NCBI GenBank assembly: GCA_012955965.1
Contig: JABBZI010000001.1
Span: 186,001-250,000 of the forward strand
Source: Clostridioides difficile
Lineage (GTDB): Bacteria; Bacillota; Clostridia; Peptostreptococcales; Peptostreptococcaceae
DNA: 64,000 bases
Direction of reading: 5' to 3'
Shown: positions 56,932 to 64,000 of the stretch, in pieces
Layout: the number at the start of each line of letters is the position of its first letter
Numbering within the stretch: position 1 is the stretch's first letter
Notes under the pieces: generated by a model
Database searches by the model: none
What the model saw: the letters and a program-made list of their open reading frames with translations, nothing else
What the model was told of the DNA's origin: nothing
Translations under genes and position numbers: made by a program

Positions 56932-57677
56932 TAATTATCGCCCCCCAATAATGTAAGTACATCCATTATCTCTTGATAAAACTGCTCTCTACTGCTCCCT
57001 TTATATATTTCATTATATATGGCTCCATCTTTTATAAATAAAATCCTACTACAGTAGCTTGCAGCCAATGGGTCATGGGTTACCATCATAGTAGTAACCT
57101 TATTTTCTCTATTTATATTCTCAAATAACTCCATTACAATCTTTGACGACTTCGAATCTAAATTACCAGTTGGTTCATCAGCTAAAAGTATTGATGGTCT
57201 GTTTATTAATGCTCTAGCAATAGCAGTTCGCTGAGCTTGACCACCTGATACTTCAAAGGTTCTTTTTTCTAATAAATCTTTTATTCCTAAGATTCCAGAT
57301 ACTTCATCTAATCTATTATTTTGTTCTCTTACACTAACCCTATCTAATGTCAATGGCAATACTATATTTTCACCTATAGTTAAAGTATCTAATAAATTAA
57401 AATCCTGAAATACAAAACCTAACTCTCTTCTTCTAAATAATGCAAGTTCTTCACCTTTTAATAATAGGGGATTCTTACCTTTTAGCTCTATAGTCCCTGT
57501 AGTGGGTTTATCAATAGTAGAAATCATATTTAAAAGAGTAGTTTTACCACTACCAGATGGCCCCATAATTCCTACAAATTCTCCATCTTCTATACTGAAA
57601 TTTATATCATTTAATGCATTAAAAATTATTTTCTTACCATATACTTTACTTAAATTATTTACAGTTAAAATTTTCAT
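56931..57677 (-). CDS. BceA-type ABC transporter ATP-binding protein
   Basis: Cytoplasmic ATPase partner of the BceB-type permease, 248 residues. Walker A GPSGSGKTT (about 39-47), Q-loop VFQDFNLLDTLT, signature VSGGQAQR (about 142-149), Walker B ILLADEPTGNLDS and switch MVTHDPLAASYC are complete, as in the MacB/BceA/LolD class. AGAGAGG precedes the ATG. It lies 108 bp downstream of uppP. Confidence 0.93.
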   Translation of the reverse strand: MKILTVNNLSKVYGKKIIFNALNDINFSIEDGEFVGIMGPSGSGKTTLLNMISTIDKPTTGTIELKGKNPLLLKGEELALFRRRELGFVFQDFNLLDTLTIGENIVLPLTLDRVSVREQNNRLDEVSGILGIKDLLEKRTFEVSGGQAQRTAIARALINRPSILLADEPTGNLDSKSSKIVMELFENINRENKVTTMMVTHDPLAASYCSRILFIKDGAIYNEIYKGSSREQFYQEIMDVLTLLGGDN

Positions 57678-57785
57678 TATTAACTATCCTCTCTAATCTA
57701 ATTTTTGAAATAACATATATATTTATTTGTTATTTATTATTTATATTGGTTAGCTAATTTTCGTAAATAATAAATATATTTTAAT

Positions 57786-58637
57786 CTATACACTAATTAT
57801 ATTTGTAAAAGCTAATATAGCAAGTAATATCCCCATAAGTATCCTATATATAGCAAATACTCTCATTGATTTTTTCTTTAGGAAATTAACGAATTTTTCC
57901 ATAACCACGATTGATACAATAAAAGCTACTATAAATCCGACTATCAAGGCAATCCACAATGTTGGTGTCATTATTGAATAATCAAATTCAAATAAATCCT
58001 TTCCTGATGAAGCTACCATAGCTGGTACAGCTAAAAAGAAAGAGAATTCAGCTGCTATAGGAGAATTAAGTCCTGCTATCCATCCACCCATAATAGTAGA
58101 TGCACTTCTTGACATACCTGGCCATGCAGATAAAACTTGTAAAACTCCAACCTTTAATGCTTGTATTGGTGTGATTTTGTCTATATTGTCAGTAGAATGT
58201 TTCTTTTTTCTAAATAAAGTCTCTACCACTAGTAATAAAATCCCACCTACTATAAACCCTATAATTACAGATTGTAAATTAAACAAGGATTTTATATTGT
58301 CGTAAAATAGAACTCCCACAATAGCAAATGGAATACATGCTATAATTACATTCATTCCAAATTTAAAGCCAGTCTTTCCTTCTTTTCCACCAGTAAATAT
58401 AAACTTAAAAAATTCTATAACACTATCTTTTATTTTTTTCCAATAAAGTACTACTACTGCTAATATCGCTCCAAGTTGTATTACAACCTCAAACATTTCA
58501 GCAAATTGTCCTTTAAAATCTATCAAGCTACCAACCAATATCATATGACCAGTAGATGAAACTGGGATAAATTCCGTAAGCCCCTCTACTATAGCTATCA
58601 TAACTGATTTTAATATGAAAATAATATCTAAGCTCAT
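57786..58637 (-). CDS. uppP: Undecaprenyl-diphosphatase (bacitracin resistance)
   Basis: Membrane phosphatase that recycles undecaprenyl pyrophosphate, the bacitracin target. 283 residues with about eight hydrophobic segments. The two catalytic motifs are EGLTEFIPVSSTGH (about 19-32) and PGMSRSASTIMGG (about 174-186). The start is the ATG at 58637; a TTG at 58640 directly before it is also in reach of the AAAGGA SD. Its place between a BceRS-like kinase pair and BceAB-like transporter, behind a Bce-type operator, makes a drug-inducible resistance module likely. Confidence 0.94.
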   Translation of the reverse strand: MSLDIIFILKSVMIAIVEGLTEFIPVSSTGHMILVGSLIDFKGQFAEMFEVVIQLGAILAVVVLYWKKIKDSVIEFFKFIFTGGKEGKTGFKFGMNVIIACIPFAIVGVLFYDNIKSLFNLQSVIIGFIVGGILLLVVETLFRKKKHSTDNIDKITPIQALKVGVLQVLSAWPGMSRSASTIMGGWIAGLNSPIAAEFSFFLAVPAMVASSGKDLFEFDYSIMTPTLWIALIVGFIVAFIVSIVVMEKFVNFLKKKSMRVFAIYRILMGILLAILAFTNIISV

Positions 58638-58737
58638 CAATAAACATCCTTTCCTTTTTGCAAAATTTATTTTTTATGTTATTTCTTATACTAATTGTAA
58701 TTTAGATTAGAAAATTTAACTATCTACAAACATTACA

Positions 58738-58763
58738 CAAACCTTACAGCTATGTAAGGTTTG
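58738..58763. promoter_or_regulatory. Bce-type response-regulator operator
   Basis: CAAACCTTACA (58738-58748), GCTA, TGTAAGGTTTG (58753-58763): a perfect 11-bp inverted repeat. Its core TTACA-N4-TGTAA matches the binding motif described for BceR-like regulators (TNACA-N4-TGTAA). It lies about 100 bp upstream of uppP and could also fold as a hairpin after the kinase gene. Confidence 0.75.
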
Positions 58764-58860
58764 CAAGTAAACTCTATTAAAGTTTGATTTTTTAACTATA
58801 ATTATCTCATTCAAAAAATGATATATAAATTAATAAAAAACATAATCAATTAAAGATTTA

Positions 58861-59862
58861 TTATAGAAGATTCTTCATATTATCTTTATTAAACATTATT
58901 GAAACTTCTGTACCTTTTCCTACTTCTGATTTTATACTAACTTTATGCCCTAAATCATCACATACTTTTTTTACTAGATAGAGTCCCATACCTGTAGACT
59001 CCCCAAACTTACGACCATTTTCCCCTGTAAAAAACGGGTCAAATACTCTTTTTATATCTTTAGAAACAATACCAACTCCCTCGTCTATTATACTTAGAAT
59101 CACATAATTATTATTTTCTTCAGACTTTATAGTTAAGTAGTTGCTATAACCTTTGGAGTATTTCACACCATTTGTAATCAATTGGCTTATTATAAATTTC
59201 ATCCATTTTATATCTGTATAAACATAAGTAAATTTGTCTATTTTTATCTTCGGAATAACTTCACTTTTTATAAACAATCTCTTTTCTTCATTTACAATAC
59301 TAACTACAATTTCATTCAATCTAGCTTTTTCAACCACAAAATCTTTTTGGAAATTATCTGCCCTTGCAAAGTGCATCGCCATATTTAAACCTTTATTTAA
59401 TCTGTCTAGCTCTTCTCTTATATTTTCTGTTACTTCTTCTCCCTCATATTCTTGAAGTTGAAGACTTATAACTGATATTGGTGTTTTCATCTGGTGAATC
59501 CACTGGTTGATGAAAGTTAAATGCTCACTATGTACTTTTTTATGTTCTTGTATCATTGATTGATATAACTTATGTTGTTGTTTTAAAATAGCTGATATAT
59601 TTCTTCCCAAGAAGGAATTCCCTAAATACAAGAATGATTCATCCAAAGATTTTATGCCTTTCTTGAACAGAGTATATACTTCTCTATGCTTATAGTACTT
59701 ATATATTAAAAAACACACTAATATAAAAGAGCTAAACAAAAGAATATATAAACTCTCTCCAAAATTGATAAACTTCATAAGATTACAATAAATAATGGTC
59801 ATAAATATCCCTATATAATATATAAAAATATAACCCTTACAATCTCTAAAAAATAATTTCAT
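58861..59862 (-). CDS. BceS-type intramembrane-sensing histidine kinase
   Basis: Sensor kinase of 333 residues. Two adjacent membrane helices (about 11-29 and 36-54) with almost no extracellular loop define the intramembrane-sensing class that takes its signal from a BceAB transporter. The phospho-accepting His123 is in FINQWIHQMKTPIS, and the ATPase motifs NGVKYSKG, DEGVGIV and GESTGMGLYLVKK follow. AAGGAG precedes the ATG. It starts 9 bp after the response-regulator stop. Confidence 0.93.
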   Translation of the reverse strand: MKLFFRDCKGYIFIYYIGIFMTIIYCNLMKFINFGESLYILLFSSFILVCFLIYKYYKHREVYTLFKKGIKSLDESFLYLGNSFLGRNISAILKQQHKLYQSMIQEHKKVHSEHLTFINQWIHQMKTPISVISLQLQEYEGEEVTENIREELDRLNKGLNMAMHFARADNFQKDFVVEKARLNEIVVSIVNEEKRLFIKSEVIPKIKIDKFTYVYTDIKWMKFIISQLITNGVKYSKGYSNYLTIKSEENNNYVILSIIDEGVGIVSKDIKRVFDPFFTGENGRKFGESTGMGLYLVKKVCDDLGHKVSIKSEVGKGTEVSIMFNKDNMKNLL

Positions 59863-59871
59863 ATTTTCTCC

Positions 59872-60564
59872 TTACCAATTTTTATTTAATTTATATCCTA
59901 ATCCTCGTACAGTCTGAATAGCATTATCTATACCTAATTCCTCAAATCTTTTTCTTATTCTGCTAACATTTACATTTAGAGTATTTTCTTCTACAAATTC
60001 AATATCGTCCCATATCTTTTCTAACAGATAATCTCTACTTACAACTTTTGGGTATTTTCTAATGAGACATTCAATCAATATCCCTTCTTTCTTAGTAATA
60101 ATTAGAACCTTTCCACCTAGTTCTAGTTCCAACCTTTCTGGATAAAACTTCAATCCATTTAATTCAACTATTCTTTCATCTATTTTAGGTGAATATTCAC
60201 CATATACCCTTCTTATATGACTCTTTATCTTTGCCATTACTACATCATAATAAAAAGGTTTTGTTATATAATCATCTGCTCCACTTTCTAAAGCTCTAAT
60301 CTGGTCTACATTTCCATCTCTAGCTGATATAAAAATTATAGGTAGATTGGACTGCTGTCTAATACATCTACACCAGTAAAAACCATCAAATTTAGGCAAA
60401 TTTACATCTAATAACACTAAATCTGGCGTAAATGTTTCAAATGCAATCATTATATTGTCAAAGTTTTCTTCAACAATCACTTCAAATCCATATTTTTCAA
60501 TATAATCCTTAAGTAATGTACTTATTGATATATCATCTTCCACAATATATATTTTATAACTCAT
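59872..60564 (-). CDS. BceR-type OmpR-family response regulator
   Basis: DNA-binding response regulator of 230 residues. Receiver domain (1-118) with acidic pair Glu9-Asp10-Asp11, phospho-acceptor Asp53 (LVLLDVNLP) and DDYITKPF lysine; C-terminal winged helix (about 130-228) with ENTLNVNVSRIRKRFEELG and TVRGLGYKL. Likely binds the inverted repeat at 58738-58763 upstream of uppP. GGGAGG precedes the ATG. Confidence 0.93.
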   Translation of the reverse strand: MSYKIYIVEDDISISTLLKDYIEKYGFEVIVEENFDNIMIAFETFTPDLVLLDVNLPKFDGFYWCRCIRQQSNLPIIFISARDGNVDQIRALESGADDYITKPFYYDVVMAKIKSHIRRVYGEYSPKIDERIVELNGLKFYPERLELELGGKVLIITKKEGILIECLIRKYPKVVSRDYLLEKIWDDIEFVEENTLNVNVSRIRKRFEELGIDNAIQTVRGLGYKLNKNW

Positions 60565-60640
60565 AGGTTCCTCCCAATATCTATTTTAAGATTAACTAAC
60601 CCTACTAAAAATAAATATACTTATTAATATAAAATAGAAA

Positions 60641-60664
60641 AAGTTACCTTAATTAAGGTAACTT
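60641..60664 (-). terminator. Terminator of the NitT/TauT-type importer operon
   Basis: AAGTTACCTTAA and TTAAGGTAACTT form a 24-bp palindrome followed on the minus strand by TTTCTATTTT, about 45 bp after the binding-protein stop. Confidence 0.8.
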
Positions 60665-60709
60665 AAACTTTTATTATAGTTTCTATTTAATATTATTTTA
60701 GCACAATTT

Positions 60710-61669
60710 CTACTTAGTAGCGTATATTAATTCTTTTATATCTACTTTTTTCTCTTGTAATCCATTTTTTATTAAGAAATTTTGTGTGTCTTCAAGTGAA
60801 GATATGTCTTTGTCTGTTATATCTAAACTAAAATCATACCAAGCATATAACTCTTTAGTTTCTTCAACACTTAAATCAACCTCTTTAGCTACTTTTTCTA
60901 TAGCTTCATCAAAATTATTATTTACATATTCTAAAGTTTCTTTTTCAACCTTCATAAATCTTTCAACTATCTCTGGATGTTTATTTGCAAAATCTGTACT
61001 AACAGCTGTTACTATTATACCATCTACTAAACCTTCACCATTTGCTACAAGTTTACTTCCAGACTTCATAGCTTTAAGAGCTGCTGGTCCAGCAATCAAT
61101 GCAGCATCAACACTACCATCAGCAAGAGCTGCTGATGCTTCTGGAATACCCATGTTAATAAACTCTACATCATCCATACTTAATTCTTCTTTATCAAGAG
61201 CTGCAATTAATACTTGATGTAGTATAGTTCCCTTTGGTCCTGCTACCTTCTTACCAGCTAAATCTGCTGCTGATTTTATTGAACCATCGTTAGTTAAAAT
61301 CATAAATCCTTTTGGTGACCTACTATAAGTATTTAGTATTTTTAATTCTACTCCGTTAGATGCAGCTATCAAAGCTGATGTACCACCTAGTGCATGTAAA
61401 AAGTCTATTTCTCCAGCAGCTAAGGCCTGTGTTTGTTCTGGTCCTGTAGTAATTTCGTGGAAATTAACTTTTATATTATCCTTTTTAAATTCCTTTCCAA
61501 ATAAATCATCCTGTTTTTGAATTATAGAAGGAACATTTAATGGTGATTTTACATAAGTTAAATTTATTTCTGAAAGTTTTTCTACATCATCTTTTTTAGC
61601 ACATCCAGCTAATGATGTTGTTACAAGTGTTAATATCGTTATACCTACCAATAGTTTTTTTAATTTCAT
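60710..61669 (-). CDS. NitT/TauT-family ABC transporter substrate-binding lipoprotein
   Basis: Extracellular solute-binding protein, 319 residues. Signal peptide with lipobox SLAGC, Cys23. The NMT1/SsuA-like pattern is clear: INLTYVKSPLNVPSII, GPEQTQALAAGEIDFLHALGG (about 77-97), DLAGKKVAGPKGTILHQVL (about 139-157) and DAALIAGPAAL. Relatives carry sulfonates, taurine, nitrate or thiamine precursors; the substrate here cannot be told. It is the last gene of the operon, 32 bp after the ATPase gene. AAGGAG precedes the ATG. Confidence 0.88.
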   Translation of the reverse strand: MKLKKLLVGITILTLVTTSLAGCAKKDDVEKLSEINLTYVKSPLNVPSIIQKQDDLFGKEFKKDNIKVNFHEITTGPEQTQALAAGEIDFLHALGGTSALIAASNGVELKILNTYSRSPKGFMILTNDGSIKSAADLAGKKVAGPKGTILHQVLIAALDKEELSMDDVEFINMGIPEASAALADGSVDAALIAGPAALKAMKSGSKLVANGEGLVDGIIVTAVSTDFANKHPEIVERFMKVEKETLEYVNNNFDEAIEKVAKEVDLSVEETKELYAWYDFSLDITDKDISSLEDTQNFLIKNGLQEKKVDIKELIYATK

Positions 61670-61701
61670 TTATTTTGCTCCTTAAAATATTATTAATTTC
61701 T

Positions 61702-62580
61702 TTAAATGCCTTTATTTGATTTCATTGTCATTAAAATATCTTTTTTTAATTTAATATAATATTCTGAAGTCAAATCTCTATTATAATCATCTTCTATATT
61801 AAATTCTTTTATTTTTCTTTTGTCTGTAAAAACAACTATTTTTTTGCCTATCTTTAATGCTTCATCGATATCATGAGTTACAAATATTACACCTTTATTA
61901 GTTGATTTATGTATTCTTATAACTTCGTTTTGCATATCAATCCTTGTAAAATAATCTAATGCCGAAAAAGGCTCGTCCATAAACAACATATCTGGATTGA
62001 AAGAAAGAGCTCTGGCTATACTCACTCTCTGTGCCATACCTCCTGATAACTCATTTGGATAAGAGTTTTTAAATTTCTGTAAGTTCATCATCTTAAGATA
62101 TTTTTCTACATCAATATAATTTTTCTTATTAGGTCTATTAGGGTTATTTAAATTATCATTAGTTTCTAAATCTATGGAATCATCACTTGTACTTTTATTA
62201 GCAATACTTTTCTGATGTTTAAATTTGCCAAGTACTTTACTTGAAATGGTGTTTTTTCTTTGGTTATGAAAAGCTATATTTTCACTTACATTTAACCAAG
62301 GCATCAATCTACTCTCTTGAAATACAAATCCTACATTAGGTTTATGCTCCTTATTATCTTTAATAAATCTAATCTCGCCACCATTTATATTTTCAAGAGA
62401 TGCAATTGCTCTAAGTAATGTGGTCTTTCCACATCCACTTTCACCTAAAATTACAGTTATATGATTTTTATCTATATTTAAAGAAATATCACTAAGAACT
62501 ATGTGCTCTTTATTGTCAACTTCATAACTTTTAGATAGATTTCTGATTATATAACCAGAATCACATACTAAATTATTCAT
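61702..62580 (-). CDS. NitT/TauT-family ABC transporter ATP-binding protein
   Basis: Cytoplasmic ATPase, 292 residues against about 250 in the family. Walker A GESGCGKTT (about 46-54), Q-loop VFQESRLMPW, signature LSGGMAQR (about 188-195), Walker B MLFMDEPFSALD and the switch VTHDIDEA are intact. The extra length is a hydrophilic Ser/Asn/Asp/Lys-rich insert at about 117-160, between Q-loop and signature. The gene overlaps the permease gene by 8 nt. Confidence 0.93.
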   Translation of the reverse strand: MNNLVCDSGYIIRNLSKSYEVDNKEHIVLSDISLNIDKNHITVILGESGCGKTTLLRAIASLENINGGEIRFIKDNKEHKPNVGFVFQESRLMPWLNVSENIAFHNQRKNTISSKVLGKFKHQKSIANKSTSDDSIDLETNDNLNNPNRPNKKNYIDVEKYLKMMNLQKFKNSYPNELSGGMAQRVSIARALSFNPDMLFMDEPFSALDYFTRIDMQNEVIRIHKSTNKGVIFVTHDIDEALKIGKKIVVFTDKRKIKEFNIEDDYNRDLTSEYYIKLKKDILMTMKSNKGI

Positions 62581-63355
62581 ATGCTTCCACCATCTTTCCC
62601 TTGCTTACCTTTTTAACAATAATTGAAAATACATAATCCGTAATTATTCCTAAAAGTCCAATTACGATTATACCTACAATGACAACATCTGTCCTAGACA
62701 TTTCCTTTCCATCAGATATCAAGTAACCAAGACCTGATGAAGCTGCTACAAGCTCTGCTCCAATAATAGCTCTAAAACTATATCCAAGAGCCAACTTTAG
62801 TCCAACTGCAATATCAAGAATGGCATTAGGTATAATTATTTTAAATATTATCTGAAGTTTTGAAAACTCAAATACTCTACCTACTTCAATCAGTTTTGAG
62901 TCGCAATTCCTAATCCCCTTCAATGTGCTTGTAAAGATTGGAAAAAAAGAAGCCAAAACTATAATTATAATTTTTGATTCTTCTCCTATACCAAACCATA
63001 GTATAAGCATTGGTATTAAAGCAAGTGGAGGTGTATTTCTTAAAAAATTTATTAGTGATTTAAAATATTCATATACTCCACTATAAATTCCAAAGAATAT
63101 TCCTAAAGGTACACCTATCGCAGTACTTATTGCAAATCCTATCAAAACTCTTTTCATACTTGCATATACATTAATAAATATTGAACCATCACTTATCATG
63201 TTTAAAAATGTACTATACACCTTTTCAGGTGATGGTAATATATAATCACTCCAAATACCAAGATAATTAGTAATTTTCCATAATAAAAGAATTATAAAAA
63301 ATATCAAAACACTTTTTACTAGACTTAAAAACTTATTATTAAATTTATTGACCAT
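62573..63355 (-). CDS. NitT/TauT-family ABC transporter permease
   Basis: Membrane subunit, 260 residues with six helices. The binding-protein-dependent permease signature includes RNTPPLALIPMLILWFGIG (about 97-115) and the EAA-like loop EVGRVFEFSKLQIIFKIIIP (about 157-176). Its ATG directly follows the TAA of the cysteine-rich upstream gene (TAAATG), so translation is coupled to that protein. Confidence 0.92.
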   Translation of the reverse strand: MVNKFNNKFLSLVKSVLIFFIILLLWKITNYLGIWSDYILPSPEKVYSTFLNMISDGSIFINVYASMKRVLIGFAISTAIGVPLGIFFGIYSGVYEYFKSLINFLRNTPPLALIPMLILWFGIGEESKIIIIVLASFFPIFTSTLKGIRNCDSKLIEVGRVFEFSKLQIIFKIIIPNAILDIAVGLKLALGYSFRAIIGAELVAASSGLGYLISDGKEMSRTDVVIVGIIVIGLLGIITDYVFSIIVKKVSKGKMVEAYE

Positions 63356-63985
63356 TTACAAACCATCTCCATTATTACATCCATCTTTACAATAAAACAT
63401 TTCTACTATATCATACTTATCTTCAGAATTATTTCTTATATTTTGTATTTCACTTAAGATTTCTTCTTCACTTGATACTTCAAGAACTTTTTCAAAAGAA
63501 TCTTTGAAATATCCTAATGGAATTGGAGATTCGTCTATCTTTCCAAGTGATTTTATACCTTCTTTTTCAGCAAATTCTTTCCATGTATAAAATATAGCAT
63601 TACTCTTATCCTTAAATTTTTCACTTGCAAAATCCCTTAATTGTGTACATGGACAGGTTACTATCAACATATCCTCTTCACTTTTGATATATTTATCATA
63701 TAAAACCCTACAAGTTCTTACCAATATTGGTTCTATCATAGGTACCTCAAAACTATCTATCAAATTATTTCTTTTTAAAAGATTTATACTTTCTGGACAT
63801 CTGCAATCTAACATTGTATTTTCAGTCTTTTTTGCATACTCTTTGTACTGCTTCTTTACATATTCCAATTGTGGCTCACATTCTGCCATTATGTACCCCT
63901 TTTTTATCAAATTTTCTTTGACAAGTTGAAACTTTTCCCCATACATTCTTTCTGCCACTGGATTTATTAGAAGATATTTATTCAT
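63356..63985 (-). CDS. Small cysteine-rich protein resembling a reduced iron-hydrogenase H-cluster domain
   Basis: A 209-residue soluble protein that I read as a shrunken relative of the [FeFe]-hydrogenase catalytic domain. Three motifs occur in the hydrogenase order: DCRCPESINLL (60-70) like the TSCCPxW motif, VTCPCTQLRDF (109-119) like the MPCxxK motif, and EMFYCKDGCNNGDG (195-208) like the final MACPGGCxxGGG motif. Cysteines are at 36, 61, 63, 92, 111, 113, 199 and 203. It has no extra ferredoxin domains and is half the usual size. It probably binds an iron-sulfur cluster; hydrogenase activity is unlikely. It is the first gene of the importer operon, with AGGAGGAG before the ATG. Confidence 0.6.
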   Translation of the reverse strand: MNKYLLINPVAERMYGEKFQLVKENLIKKGYIMAECEPQLEYVKKQYKEYAKKTENTMLDCRCPESINLLKRNNLIDSFEVPMIEPILVRTCRVLYDKYIKSEEDMLIVTCPCTQLRDFASEKFKDKSNAIFYTWKEFAEKEGIKSLGKIDESPIPLGYFKDSFEKVLEVSSEEEILSEIQNIRNNSEDKYDIVEMFYCKDGCNNGDGL

Positions 63986-64000
63986 AGCTCCTCCTATTAT

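Overview
The window is about 29% G+C, has clostridial gene content and strong AGGAGG-type ribosome binding sites. It carries dipicolinate synthase, a bacterial V/A-type ATPase, a YkuD L,D-transpeptidase and a type I-B CRISPR-Cas system of the kind known in Clostridioides difficile. Gene order (V-ATPase, ldt, EAL protein, adhE, spoVF, bioY, cas) agrees with my memory of the C. difficile chromosome, so I read this as C. difficile or a very close relative. No database was searched.

Layout, nearly all on the minus strand. (1) 1-3100: iron-siderophore ABC importer with two Fur-box-like sites. (2) 3350-8650: chitobiose/cellobiose PTS operon with its GntR regulator and three matching palindromic operators. 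(3) 8659-13500: MATE pump, then on the plus strand a fused homocysteine methyltransferase/methylene-THF reductase and a GGDEF protein. (4) 13523-17326: ABC importer resembling 2-aminoethylphosphonate systems. (5) 17604-26192: nine-gene V/A-ATPase operon whose K subunit carries a sodium-type ligand set. (6) 26822-35044: orphan Nif11-like precursor peptide, L,D-transpeptidase, B3/4-domain protein, EAL phosphodiesterase and adhE with a Rex operator. (7) 35525-40292: dipicolinate synthase and a BirA-controlled bioY-thiolase-acyl-CoA ligase operon. (8) 40453-43065: zinc-ribbon protein, rRNA methyltransferase, GNAT enzyme. (9) 43123-54836: a CRISPR array of 32 repeats, its leader, a complete type I-B cas set (cas2-1-4-3-5-7-8b-6) and a WYL regulator. 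(10) 54930-60564: BceAB-like transporter, UppP and BceRS-like two-component system, with a Bce-type operator in front of uppP. (11) 60641-63985: NitT/TauT-family ABC importer led by a small cysteine-rich protein resembling a reduced iron-hydrogenase H-cluster domain.

The least explained items are the H-cluster-like protein joined to an importer, the orphan Nif11-type peptide, a half-copy of the CRISPR repeat inside the cas operon, and the WYL regulator with an apparent AUU start and a short upstream reading frame. No rRNA, tRNA, insertion sequence or prophage was seen.
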